A DNA stretch of 64,000 nucleotides, from assembly GCA_029309925.1 (NCBI GenBank), contig JARKND010000001.1, positions 2,957,035-3,021,034 on the forward strand, read 5' to 3'. Source of the DNA: Fulvivirgaceae bacterium JP3-4 (GTDB lineage: Bacteria; Bacteroidota; Bacteroidia; Cytophagales; Cyclobacteriaceae). Position 1 is the stretch's first letter. The number at the start of each line of letters is the position of its first letter. Under the pieces are notes generated by a model that was not told the origin of the DNA, made no database searches, and saw nothing but the letters and a program-made list of their open reading frames with translations. A program made the position numbers and the translations under genes. Shown here one piece after another: positions 1-7,809 of the stretch.

Positions 1-48
1 TGCTACGGGTGGCGCGCGACAGCTATTGTGGAATGAAATGAAAAAGAA

Positions 49-813
49 TTAAAGCTTCTTACTGACATCCATTTTAAACTCAGGATTTGGAATCCCTGCA
101 ATGGTGTTCAGTAACTTTGCATTATGGATGGCAGCAACCTCGATATCGTTGTTAAAATAACAGTACACTTCATCAACTTTGCGGGTCGCCTTCAACTTTT
201 CAGCGATGAGCCGAAGTTTTGTTTCCGGGTAAGACGAGAGATATAATTTCGGAACACCATGAAAACGATAATACATAACCGGTGAACTCTTCATCACCTC
301 ATCCGGCAATCCGGGATAGCTTATTCCACAAAACGTGATGTTGTTTTCCCTCAACACTTTTTTCACCTGTTCATTCCACCAGCTCTCATGGCGGAACTCG
401 ATAACGTTTGCAAACGCAGGATCAAGTGTCGTGACGATCCGGTCAAGATTTTCTTCAGAATATGCCGTGCGCGGGTGGAGCTGGAACAAGACCGTCCCTA
501 GCTTTGACTTCAAGCCATCGTTAATTGTATTATAGAAGCGATCCGTAATTTCTTTCGCGTCAACAAACTTTTTATAATGTGTAATGAGCCTGGGCGCCTT
601 GCAGGTAAACCGGAATTCCTCCGGGCTACGCTCATGCCATCCCTGCAGATCGGATATTTTAGGGAAGCGGTAGAAGGTGACATTTAACTCTACCGTATTA
701 AAGAACTGGCAGTAGAACTCAAACCATTTCCTTTGGGGAAGGCCGTCCGGATAAAACTTACCTCTCCAGTGTTTGTAATAAAAGCCCGAGCAGCCGATCC
801 ACCACTTCTTCAT
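49..813 (-). CDS. DUF72 family protein
   Basis: A 254-residue protein of the DUF72 (YecE-like) family, a predicted TIM-barrel of unknown biochemical role in the cytoplasm. The N-terminus has the family signature WWIGCSGFYYKHWRGKFYP, and later segments RFTCKAPRLITH, VLFQLHP and YYRFHG are typical of the family. The frame stays open to an ATG at 855. I prefer the ATG at 813 because the signature starts there and because a strong inverted repeat (830-872) would otherwise be coding. It is divergent from the rhomboid gene. Family assignment is firm; function is unknown. Confidence 0.9.
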   Translation of the reverse strand: MKKWWIGCSGFYYKHWRGKFYPDGLPQRKWFEFYCQFFNTVELNVTFYRFPKISDLQGWHERSPEEFRFTCKAPRLITHYKKFVDAKEITDRFYNTINDGLKSKLGTVLFQLHPRTAYSEENLDRIVTTLDPAFANVIEFRHESWWNEQVKKVLRENNITFCGISYPGLPDEVMKSSPVMYYRFHGVPKLYLSSYPETKLRLIAEKLKATRKVDEVYCYFNNDIEVAAIHNAKLLNTIAGIPNPEFKMDVSKKL

Positions 814-829
814 ATCACATTGTCTTGAA

Positions 830-872
830 TCCCGGATCTCAGGCATTATTTCCATGCCGGTGTCATCCGGGA
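830..872. promoter_or_regulatory. nested inverted repeat in divergent promoter region
   Basis: TCCCGGAT (830-837) and ATCCGGGA (865-872) are perfect inverted copies, and inside them GGCAT (842-846) and ATGCC (854-858) pair as well. The element sits between the DUF72 gene and the rhomboid gene, which are transcribed away from each other. It could be an operator or an RNA hairpin in one of the leaders. The pairing is seen directly; the role is inferred. Confidence 0.45.
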
Positions 873-896
873 TGAAGCGAGTACGGGACTTTACGC

Positions 897-904
897 TATC
901 TTAG
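897..904 (+). promoter_or_regulatory. candidate -7 box (TATCTTAG)
   Basis: TATCTTAG matches the Bacteroidota -7 consensus TAnnTTTG at all but one base and lies 18 bases before the GTG start of the rhomboid gene. No convincing -33 box was found, so this is a weak call. Confidence 0.3.
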
Positions 905-922
905 CGGCCTGAACTCATTACC

Positions 923-1552
923 GTGATCACCTACACTATCATTGCTATCACCGTTGCAGCCAGCTTTCTGGCGTGGAAACAAACCGATCTTTTTGGCAAG
1001 CTGATGATGAATCCATATGCCATCAGTCACAGGAATGAGTACTACAGGTTTATCACTTCCGGATTTATCCACAAAGATCACATGCACCTGTTGCTGAACA
1101 TGTTTTCGTTCTATTTCTTTGGCCTGGCTATCGAGCGGGTCTTCAACAGCGTGTATGGGGACCGTGGTGGAATCTATTTTATAATCCTTTATGTAGTAGG
1201 AATTATTGTTTCGGACCTTCCAACGTATTTCAAGAACAGAAATAATCCCGGGTATAATTCGCTTGGCGCTTCGGGTGCGGTGTCAGCCGTGATCTTCGCT
1301 TATATCATTTTCCAACCCCTTCAACTGATCTGTCTCTTCATCGCGCTCTGCATGCCTGGATTTATCATGGGAACACTCTATATCATCTTTTCTTATTATC
1401 AGGGACGCAAAGCAAACGATAACATCAATCATGACGCGCACTTATACGGAGCACTCTTCGGATTGTTGTTCTGTGTTGTCACTTATCCAGCGTCAATTCC
1501 GCAGTTCATCGACCAAATCAGCAACTGGGAGTTTTTAAAAAATATTTTTTAA
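923..1552 (+). CDS. rhomboid family intramembrane serine protease
   Basis: A 209-residue inner membrane protein with about six hydrophobic segments. The catalytic serine is Ser117 in the motif LGASG, and the partner histidine is His173 in HLYGALFG. The HLLLN motif (55-59) in the second segment fits the conserved His/Asn positions of rhomboids. These proteases cut substrates within the membrane; the substrate here is unknown. The start is GTG: the first transmembrane segment begins at once after it, and the next ATG (residue 28) would remove that segment. A second rhomboid lies at 51188-51748. Confidence 0.88.
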   Translation: MITYTIIAITVAASFLAWKQTDLFGKLMMNPYAISHRNEYYRFITSGFIHKDHMHLLLNMFSFYFFGLAIERVFNSVYGDRGGIYFIILYVVGIIVSDLPTYFKNRNNPGYNSLGASGAVSAVIFAYIIFQPLQLICLFIALCMPGFIMGTLYIIFSYYQGRKANDNINHDAHLYGALFGLLFCVVTYPASIPQFIDQISNWEFLKNIF

Positions 1553-1579
1553 GTACCGCGCTAAATCGTTTTTGAATTG

Positions 1580-1600
1580 ATTCCGCCCGGGAAGCGGAAT
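1580..1600 (+). terminator. hairpin after rhomboid gene
   Basis: A 7-bp stem, ATTCCGC / GCGGAAT with a 7-base loop, 27 bases after the rhomboid stop codon. The bases after it (TATTTCGATT) are only weakly T-rich, so termination is possible but not certain. Confidence 0.4.
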
Positions 1601-1705
1601 TATTTCGATTGAACAGCCGTTTGTGCCAAAAGTTATTCCGCCAGGGATCGTTTGCGCCAATTTAAACTACGGTTGAAAACCGCGTTTTTGATACCGTTAG
1701 CCCAT

Positions 1706-1713
1706 TATCTTTG
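1706..1713 (+). promoter_or_regulatory. -7 promoter box TATCTTTG
   Basis: An exact match to the Bacteroidota -7 consensus TAnnTTTG. Transcription would start near 1718-1720, giving a leader of roughly 170 bases before the ATG at 1888. I did not find a -33 box at standard spacing. Confidence 0.5.
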
Positions 1714-1721
1714 TAAAAGAA

Positions 1722-1858
1722 AACGAAACCTCTTAGCAACAGTTTCGTTGATATAGGCGAGCTCGTGAAGATTTTTTGGCTCAGCATCACACAATCACTG
1801 GTCACCTTGAATGAAATTTGGTGATGCTTTCATCAGGCGAAAGAAATCCCTTCACGAG
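1722..1858 (+). ncRNA. structured leader or small RNA of unknown class
   Basis: Three sets of perfect inverted repeats follow a promoter box. AACGAAAC (1722-1729) pairs with GTTTCGTT (1742-1749). CTCGTGAAG (1762-1770) pairs with CTTCACGAG (1850-1858). Inside the latter, AGCATCAC (1783-1790) pairs with GTGATGCT (1821-1828). An alternative pairing of TCACC (1802-1806) with GGTGA (1820-1824) competes with the inner stem, as in a switch. I compared it by eye with SRP RNA, RNase P, tmRNA and common riboswitches and recognised none. It may be a cis-regulator of the next gene or an independent small RNA. Confidence 0.5.
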
Positions 1859-1887
1859 ACAGGAAAGACAAAATAGAATTTGAAACA

Positions 1888-2235
1888 ATGGGTTGGGTAA
1901 CGATTTACATTACAGGCAGGGAAGATTTTCACGAAGAAGTGGGCGAAAAACTTGAGGATTCAGACCTCAGGCTGATGCCGGGCTATACGGGAGGATCAGC
2001 GATTGAAGGCGGATTGTACAGCGACCTCTACTGGGTGGACGAAAAAGTGTCACTCCGCGAGTTGAAGGAAGCAATCGGTAGCAAGCTGATCTGGAAGTAT
2101 CGTCTGAACTTCTATACATCATTGGAGTCATTCATCGAGTCGCAGAACAAGAAGAAGACAACAACGGATTTTACAGCAGAAGAAAGAGCATTGCTCGCAG
2201 AAATGCAGGCTTCCGTTTATCGCGAAGCTTCATAA
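1888..2235 (+). CDS. hypothetical protein, 115 aa
   Basis: A small acidic cytosolic protein with no signal peptide or membrane segment. I do not recognise the family. Visible features are an aromatic and glycine-rich middle (MPGYTGGSAIEGGLYSDLYW), a predicted alpha/beta N-terminal half, and a polar C-terminal helix after a lysine/threonine linker (residues 87-94). It stands alone behind a long structured leader and ends before a bidirectional terminator, so it appears to be a single-gene unit whose expression may be set in the leader. Confidence 0.75.
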   Translation: MGWVTIYITGREDFHEEVGEKLEDSDLRLMPGYTGGSAIEGGLYSDLYWVDEKVSLRELKEAIGSKLIWKYRLNFYTSLESFIESQNKKKTTTDFTAEERALLAEMQASVYREAS

Positions 2236-2242
2236 GAAGATA

Positions 2243-2266
2243 AGGTTTAGGTTTAGGTTAAGGTGA
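2243..2266. repeat. tandem hexamer AGGTTT x4
   Basis: Four contiguous 6-base units (AGGTTT, AGGTTT, AGGTTA, AGGTGA) just after the stop of the 115-aa gene and before the terminator. It has one arm only. It is the hexamer member of a set of short phased repeats found at other gene ends in this window. Confidence 0.55.
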
Positions 2267-2271
2267 ATTAT

Positions 2272-2303
2272 TCCTTTGTGCAGCGATGTACAAAGGATTT
2301 TTC
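2272..2303. terminator. bidirectional terminator
   Basis: TCCTTTGT (2272-2279) pairs with ACAAAGGA (2290-2297), followed by TTTTTC on the plus strand. It lies between two convergent genes and can serve the plus-strand gene and probably pbp1A as well. Confidence 0.7.
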
Positions 2304-2312
2304 ATTTATAGA

Positions 2313-4607
2313 CTAACCGTTTCGGTCACGCCTTCCTTTATACTTCGTCACCTTCACACCTTTTTTCTTCTTTGGCGTGAATATTTTCTCAAAGAAATTT
2401 TTATTTGATTTTGAACGCTTGCAATCCAGCTGAGATGAAAGGCTTGCGGGCAGCGCAGGGAATCTCGCCCGCATCACATCGTTCAGCGCTCTGTCTTTGT
2501 TCGACTTCTCTATAAATTTTGCCACGATCGGCAACGCTGTGGCCGATCCCTGACCCAGCGCAGTCGACCGGAAATGCATCGCAGGATCATCAGCTCCCAC
2601 CCAGGTGCCGATCACAAGCTTCGGCATGACTGCGATAAACCAGCCATCAACGTTCGATTGGGTTGTGCCTGTTTTCCCCGCAACATCATTCGTAATTCCG
2701 TAACGTGAGCGGAGGGATGCTCCCGTGCCTTCCGCAACAACACTCTTCAGCATCTGGATCATCAGTTGCGTGCTTTCCCGCGACAGCGCACGCTTCGGCT
2801 TATCATCCGGTGTAAACTCTTCAAGCACTTTTCCCTTCCGATCGGTGATCGAGATCAGGTACGAGGGCTCGCGGTGCATGCCCTGGTTTGCCAGAACCGA
2901 ATATGCATTCACCATTTCGAGAACAGAGATGGCAGGTGTTCCCAAGGCGAGCGAAGGCACTGCAGGAAGCTCACTGTTAATACCCATTCTGCGCACCATA
3001 GCGATAGCGTTGTGAATTCCCGTCTTCTCAAGCAGCTTCACCGATACCGTGTTGACGGAGCCTGCCAGTCCCCCCTCCATTGAATACTTCTGCTCGTAAG
3101 TCTCCTCATCTGTATTGCCGGGTGTCCAGCCGTCAAGGTTGGTGTATGACTCCTGCCGCGCAGAAATGTATGAGCATGGATTTACGCCTTTTTCCAGAGC
3201 AGCTGCATAGAGCAGTGGCTTCAACGTTGAGCCTACCTGCCTCTTTGTACTTTCACGAACGTGATCGTATTTAAAATATTTATGGTCTATACCACCTACC
3301 CACACCTTAATGTCACCTGTCTGCGGTTCCATGGCAAGGATACCTGTCTGCAAAAACTGAAGGTGGTGCTTCAGGGAATCGTACGTGCTCATCTCGACAG
3401 ACTTCTCCCCTTCCCATGTAAAGATCCTCGTCTTAAGCTTTTTCTTCAATGCCGCCAACGCCTGGCTGTGCGACATTCCCTGTGCCACAAGTTTTTTGTA
3501 TTGTGGAAGTTGCCTGACCTTCGCCTGGGCAAGCGACTCGATTTTCTTCTTGTTCAGCTGATCCTGAAAACGCTTCTGCAGCGACTTCATATGCGCCTGC
3601 ATAGCCTGCTCTGCATAGCGCTGCATCCGCGAGTCGATGGTGGTGTATATTTTCAAACCATCCGTGTACAGATTGTAAGCACTGCCATCTTCCTTTTCGT
3701 TTTCCTTACACCACTCCAGGAGTTCGCGCTGAATGTAAGCGCGGAAGTAAGGAGCCATGCCTGCGTTGTAACTTGTCGGATTGTATTTCAGCTGAAGGGG
3801 CTTGCGCTGAAACTGAGTTTTATCCGCCTCTTTTAAAAAACCGTACTTGCCCATCTGGCTGATCACTACATCTCGTCTCTTTTTTGCGCGTTCGGGAAAG
3901 AGCCGCGGATTATAATAATGTGTCGCTTTGAGCATGCCTACCAGCATCGCTGATTCTTCCACCGAAAGGTCTTTCACTTTTTTGGAAAAGAATCTGTCGG
4001 CAGCTGTCTTGATGCCGTAGGTGTTATCAGCAAAAGGAATTGTGTTCAGGTATAGAACCAGAATCTCATCTTTCGTATAGACATTTTCAATTCGTTTGGC
4101 AATCAGGAATTCCCGCACTTTGTTGATGGGCAGGGATGCGAGCCAATAAGATTTTCGGGGATAAAGATTTTTAGCGAGCTGCTGAGTAATGGTGCTTCCT
4201 CCACCTGAGCCTTCATCCTGCAGCAGCAGACTCTTGATAAGCACACGGAACAAGCTGCGATAGTCAATGCCATCGTGCTTATAAAAGCGCACGTCTTCTG
4301 TCGCGATGAGTGCGTTCTTTAATGTCTCAGGAACTTCATTGGCATCGACCGGGCTCCGCTCCTGCTGATAATACCTTCCAAGCAGAACACTGTCGGCACT
4401 ATAGACTTCGCTGGCGATAGGATTTTTAATGTCGCGCAAATCTTCACGACTCGGGATCTTACCAAAGAAACCCATCCACACAAGCAAAACAAAAAGAGCC
4501 ATGAGGCTCAGTATTCCGGCAATACACCATCCGGTAAGCTTGAAAACCCTTTTCAATAAATGAGGTCGCCTAAAAAAATCCCTGACGCGCACGTTCCACT
4601 CCGGCAT
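2313..4607 (-). CDS. penicillin-binding protein 1A, bifunctional
   Basis: A class A penicillin-binding protein of about 764 residues. It polymerises lipid II (glycosyltransferase) and cross-links peptides (transpeptidase) at the outer face of the inner membrane. After one N-terminal transmembrane segment, the GT51 domain shows ATEDVRFYKHDG (catalytic Glu near 104) and GGGSTITQQLAKN. The transpeptidase domain shows SxxK (STLK, Ser near 460), SVN (near 517) and KTG (near 645). The C-terminus is strongly basic. The frame runs open to 4775, but that would overlap the divergent EcsC gene, so I place the start at the ATG at 4607. A matching LpoB-type activator is encoded at 35004-35582. Confidence 0.95.
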   Translation of the reverse strand: MPEWNVRVRDFFRRPHLLKRVFKLTGWCIAGILSLMALFVLLVWMGFFGKIPSREDLRDIKNPIASEVYSADSVLLGRYYQQERSPVDANEVPETLKNALIATEDVRFYKHDGIDYRSLFRVLIKSLLLQDEGSGGGSTITQQLAKNLYPRKSYWLASLPINKVREFLIAKRIENVYTKDEILVLYLNTIPFADNTYGIKTAADRFFSKKVKDLSVEESAMLVGMLKATHYYNPRLFPERAKKRRDVVISQMGKYGFLKEADKTQFQRKPLQLKYNPTSYNAGMAPYFRAYIQRELLEWCKENEKEDGSAYNLYTDGLKIYTTIDSRMQRYAEQAMQAHMKSLQKRFQDQLNKKKIESLAQAKVRQLPQYKKLVAQGMSHSQALAALKKKLKTRIFTWEGEKSVEMSTYDSLKHHLQFLQTGILAMEPQTGDIKVWVGGIDHKYFKYDHVRESTKRQVGSTLKPLLYAAALEKGVNPCSYISARQESYTNLDGWTPGNTDEETYEQKYSMEGGLAGSVNTVSVKLLEKTGIHNAIAMVRRMGINSELPAVPSLALGTPAISVLEMVNAYSVLANQGMHREPSYLISITDRKGKVLEEFTPDDKPKRALSRESTQLMIQMLKSVVAEGTGASLRSRYGITNDVAGKTGTTQSNVDGWFIAVMPKLVIGTWVGADDPAMHFRSTALGQGSATALPIVAKFIEKSNKDRALNDVMRARFPALPASLSSQLDCKRSKSNKNFFEKIFTPKKKKGVKVTKYKGRRDRNG

Positions 4608-4708
4608 ACTTTTCTTTATCTGTGCTAGTAACGAAAAATACTGTTCCTTGTTATGCCGGACCGGGCGAGGCAACAATACGGACGGGTAACCGTTAATATT
4701 TTCTATCG

Positions 4709-5446
4709 ATGGATTACGAAGATGTTGTATTGACAGAACTGGTGATGTGGAAGCGCAAAATGAAGCGTGCTCCATCGTTTACGGGCGTACTCGCCAAGAG
4801 ATTGCAGACACGGATCAACACCATCATTCCTGAAAAGGTCCACCGGTTTTTTACGGATGCCATCCGGAATATGACGGAAGCAGTATGTCTCGGTGCTGAG
4901 TTCACGGCAGCAGAACCGCTCATCGATGCCGAACTGGAGACCCGTGAGAACCTCGTGCGTGAAAGAATTAAATTTTACAGGAACACCGCTACTGCCGAAG
5001 GTGCCATCACCGGTGCAGGTGGAATATTGCTCGGACTCGCTGATTTCCCGATCTGGCTTGGAATAAAAATGAAAATGCTTTTCGAAATCGCAGCATTGTA
5101 TGGCCGTGATGTCAGCAATTACAAAGAGAGGCTGTTTCTGTTGCACGTTTTTGAACTGAGCTTCTCCAGCGCAAAACATCGTGCACAGGTATTTGATGCG
5201 ATCGATAACTGGGAAACGTATTCCAAAAGATTCCCGGACAATGTCAAAAGCTTTGACTGGAGAACCTTTCAACAAGAGTACCGCGATTATATTGACATTG
5301 CAAAATTACTGCAACTGGTTCCCGGAATCGGTGCTGCCGTGGGCGCAGTTGTCAATCACCGGCTCACTGAAAAACTAGGGAATACAGCGATGAACTCGTT
5401 CCGGCTTCGGCTTCACGATTCATTAAAATTGCCAGGCATTCCGTAG
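4709..5446 (+). CDS. EcsC family protein
   Basis: A 245-residue protein resembling the EcsC family, named after a gene of a Bacillus ABC transporter locus whose molecular role is unclear. It has two glycine-rich hydrophobic stretches (about 97-120, GAITGAGGILLGLADFP, and 199-216, LVPGIGAAVGAVVN) typical of the family. There is no signal peptide. It is divergent from pbp1A with about 100 bases between the starts. The last codons and the stop lie inside a terminator hairpin. Family call is good; function is unknown. Confidence 0.82.
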   Translation: MDYEDVVLTELVMWKRKMKRAPSFTGVLAKRLQTRINTIIPEKVHRFFTDAIRNMTEAVCLGAEFTAAEPLIDAELETRENLVRERIKFYRNTATAEGAITGAGGILLGLADFPIWLGIKMKMLFEIAALYGRDVSNYKERLFLLHVFELSFSSAKHRAQVFDAIDNWETYSKRFPDNVKSFDWRTFQQEYRDYIDIAKLLQLVPGIGAAVGAVVNHRLTEKLGNTAMNSFRLRLHDSLKLPGIP

Positions 5447-5465
5447 AACACCTGGCAACTTTTTA
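5429..5465. terminator. bidirectional terminator overlapping a stop codon
   Basis: TTGCCAGG (5429-5436) pairs with CCTGGCAA (5451-5458), followed by CTTTTTAA on the plus strand and TTTTAATG on the minus strand. The EcsC stop codon (5444-5446) is in the loop. It separates the convergent EcsC and PRC-barrel genes. Confidence 0.75.
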
Positions 5466-5466
5466 A

Positions 5467-5886
5467 TCAGGGCACGGCTGCGTAACCCCAATATGAATCA
5501 ACGTCACCATAGTACGTATGGTCGTTGGTATCCGGCCAGTGATTTTTGTCAAAGCCAGGCGACATCCGGAGATATTCCTTATCCCTGTTAAGAATAAAAA
5601 CATGTCGGCCCGGAGCCACTCGAAGCTCTTCGAACGGAATAGCAAACAGCTTTCCACCGATCCCTAAGAATGATCCATATTCCAGCACCGCGTATTCAAT
5701 GCGACCAGAATGAACGTTGATCATCAGGTTATCGATTGTTCCAAGGTCCTCTCCCTGCGGATTCTCTACCTTGTCACCAATGATAGAAGTAGCCGTGAGT
5801 CTTTCCAATGGTCGGTTGGCATCGGGACCTTCCTGATTAGTACCAGTCTTGTTGTCAACCTCAAAAGATTTCTCGAACGTTCTCAT
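5467..5886 (-). CDS. PRC-barrel domain protein
   Basis: A 139-residue protein with a PRC-barrel domain at about residues 30-95 (TATSIIGDKVENPQGEDLGTI, then an IEYAVLEYGSFLGIGGKLFAIPFEEL segment split over the barrel strands). PRC barrels are small RNA- or protein-binding modules; stand-alone forms in Bacteroidota are often stress-linked. The frame is open to 6027, but the ATG at 5886 is preceded five bases upstream by GGAGG (5892-5896). This is an unusually strong Shine-Dalgarno site for this genome and decides the start. No membrane segment remains with this start. Confidence 0.85.
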   Translation of the reverse strand: MRTFEKSFEVDNKTGTNQEGPDANRPLERLTATSIIGDKVENPQGEDLGTIDNLMINVHSGRIEYAVLEYGSFLGIGGKLFAIPFEELRVAPGRHVFILNRDKEYLRMSPGFDKNHWPDTNDHTYYGDVDSYWGYAAVP

Positions 5887-5891
5887 AAAAA

Positions 5892-5896
5892 CCTCC
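5892..5896 (-). promoter_or_regulatory. strong ribosome binding site (GGAGG)
   Basis: GGAGG on the minus strand, five bases before the ATG at 5886. Most genes in this window lack such a site, so it supports the shorter start of the PRC-barrel gene and suggests high translation. Confidence 0.7.
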
Positions 5897-6031
5897 GCCT
5901 TTAAGTTACTGTTGATCTCTATTCTGAATAAAATACGATACCAATCGGGTATATCGGGAAGAATGCGACTAAACAGAACAATAAAAATTGCAACCTTGCG
6001 TCCATAATAGCCGGTTGCCAACCTCACACCA

Positions 6032-7768
6032 ATGAAAAAGAATCGCGTAACTATAGGTCATGTCTTCAAAACTATCGTCTGGCCACGCAGAAACATTATA
6101 CTTGTCGGCCTGGTCTTAATTGTGATCAGCCGCCTCTCAGGTCTCGTGCTGCCAGCCGCTACAAAGTACCTGATGGACGAGGTCGTGGTGAAGCACGACC
6201 TGAACATGCTGAAACTGATCCTTATTGCCGTGACGGTTTCGATAATTATCCAGGCAATAACTTCCTTCCTTCTGACGAAGTTATTAAGTGTAGAGGCGCA
6301 GCACCTCATCTCCGTTTTGCGCGCGAAAGTCCAGAAGCAGATCCTTCGCCTTCCTGTAAGGTTTTTCGATAACACCAAGTCGGGAGCCTTGGTATCACGT
6401 ATCATGACTGACGTGGAAGGTGTTCGCAATCTTGTCGGCACCGGACTCGTTCAACTGGTTGGTGGATTACTGACATCCGTCATCTGTTTGTTCGTCCTGA
6501 TCCGGATTAGTCCCATGATGACGTTATACGTCCTGGTTCCGATTCTTATTTTCGGATTGATATCCCTGAAAGCATTTGCATACATTCGCCCGATATTCCG
6601 CGAGCGCGGGGTGCTGAATGCAGAAGTAACGGGGCGACTAACTGAAACACTAAATGGTATTCGCGTGATCAAAGGCTTCAACGCGGAACAGCAGGAAATA
6701 GCTACGTTTGAGAGAGGTGTCGAAAAACTTTTCATCAATGTAAAGAAGAGTCTTACATCAACAAGCCTGGTGACAAGTTCTGCAACCTTTCTGCTCGGCC
6801 TCGCGAGTACAGCGATTATGGGCATCGGCACCTATATGATCATTGACAATGAGCTCACGATCGGTGACTTTATTTCCTTCACACTTTTCCTCGGGTTCAT
6901 GATCGCACCGATCGTGCAGATGAGCAACATTGGCAGCCAGCTTACAGAAGCGTTCGCGGGATTAGACCGCACGGAAGAGATCATGAACATGGATCCGGAA
7001 GACAATGGCGTTGACCGGACCATCCGCGTGGGCAAGATTAAGGGCGATGTCGAATTTAAGAATGTCGGGTTCTCTTATGAAGAAGGGAAAGACGTTTTGC
7101 ACAATATAAATTTCACGGCTCCTGCCGGATCAGTTACAGCATTGGTCGGATCATCCGGCTCCGGTAAGACAACCATTGCTGGTCTTGCCGCAACCTTCCT
7201 GACACCAAAGACTGGAACGATACTGATGGATGGTATCGATCTTTCAAAAGTCAACCTTGAGAGTTACAGAAGCCAGTTAGGTGTGGTACTGCAGGATGAT
7301 TTTCTTTTTGAAGGAACCATCCGCGAAAATATTTTATTCCCCCGGCCTGATGCAACGGAAGAGCAACTGCTCGAGGCTGTCCGGTCTGCGCATGTTGAGG
7401 AGTTTACAAGCCGGTTTGAGGCGGGACTTAACACGGTGATCGGTGAGCGCGGAGTTAAACTTTCCGGTGGACAGCGACAGCGGGTCGCAATTGCCAGGGC
7501 TATCCTTGCTGATCCACGCATTCTGATCCTTGATGAAGCAACTTCCAATCTCGATACGGAGAGCGAGTCGTATATCCAGGAGAGCCTTAAAAGACTGATG
7601 AAGGGACGAACAACCTTCGTGATTGCGCACCGCCTGAGCACCATCCGGCAGGCGGATCAGATTCTCGTCATCGAAAACGGCTCTATCGCAGAGCGTGGCA
7701 CGCATGACGAACTGATCGAAAAGAAGGGAAGATACTATCAGCTCTATACCTACCAGGCAAGAATTTAA
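6032..7768 (+). CDS. ABC exporter, fused permease and ATPase
   Basis: A 578-residue half-transporter of the MsbA / multidrug exporter type, acting as a dimer in the inner membrane. The membrane domain (about 20-310) has six hydrophobic helices. The ATPase domain (about 335-578) has Walker A GSSGSGKT (373-380), signature LSGGQ (477-481), Walker B ILILDE (Glu502) and the H-loop VIAHR (His533). Sequence alone does not show the substrate; lipid, peptide or drug export are all possible. It is divergent from the PRC-barrel gene. Confidence 0.93.
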   Translation: MKKNRVTIGHVFKTIVWPRRNIILVGLVLIVISRLSGLVLPAATKYLMDEVVVKHDLNMLKLILIAVTVSIIIQAITSFLLTKLLSVEAQHLISVLRAKVQKQILRLPVRFFDNTKSGALVSRIMTDVEGVRNLVGTGLVQLVGGLLTSVICLFVLIRISPMMTLYVLVPILIFGLISLKAFAYIRPIFRERGVLNAEVTGRLTETLNGIRVIKGFNAEQQEIATFERGVEKLFINVKKSLTSTSLVTSSATFLLGLASTAIMGIGTYMIIDNELTIGDFISFTLFLGFMIAPIVQMSNIGSQLTEAFAGLDRTEEIMNMDPEDNGVDRTIRVGKIKGDVEFKNVGFSYEEGKDVLHNINFTAPAGSVTALVGSSGSGKTTIAGLAATFLTPKTGTILMDGIDLSKVNLESYRSQLGVVLQDDFLFEGTIRENILFPRPDATEEQLLEAVRSAHVEEFTSRFEAGLNTVIGERGVKLSGGQRQRVAIARAILADPRILILDEATSNLDTESESYIQESLKRLMKGRTTFVIAHRLSTIRQADQILVIENGSIAERGTHDELIEKKGRYYQLYTYQARI

Positions 7769-7784
7769 ATAAAACGCAATTGAA

Positions 7785-7809
7785 GGGTGGAGCTTAGCCG
7801 CGGCCACCC
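7785..7809. terminator. weak candidate terminator between convergent genes
   Basis: GGGTGG (7785-7790) pairs with CCACCC (7804-7809), with the stop codon of the small lipoprotein gene in the loop. T-runs on either side are poor. Confidence 0.3.

Larger units (their letters stand above)
1553..1887 (+). other. 335-base intergenic region rich in inverted repeats
   Basis: There is no gene here. The left half holds ATTCCGC (1580-1586), its reverse complement GCGGAAT (1594-1600) and a second ATTCCGC (1635-1641), so two mutually exclusive hairpins can form. It also holds two related blocks, CCGTTTGTGCCAAA and TCGTTTGCGCCAAT. The right half holds a -7 promoter box (1706-1713) and a multi-hairpin leader (1722-1858) listed separately. 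Confidence 0.6.

Noticed and set aside
1722..1858. Structured RNA as SRP RNA, tmRNA or RNase P RNA
   Set aside because: The conserved core sequences of those RNAs, such as the SRP GGAA-loop region or the RNase P GAGGAAAGTC block, are absent.
2243..2266. AGGTTT repeats as a telomere-like sequence
   Set aside because: Only four units, internal to a chromosome segment, and better explained as part of the gene-end repeat set.
3261..3836. A 191-codon plus-strand reading frame inside pbp1A
   Set aside because: It lies fully antisense to a gene with all class A PBP motifs and its own product has no recognisable domain or sensible composition.
4703..5275. A minus-strand frame covering most of the EcsC gene
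   Set aside because: It overlaps the EcsC-like gene, which has family features, and the pbp1A promoter; no domain is seen.
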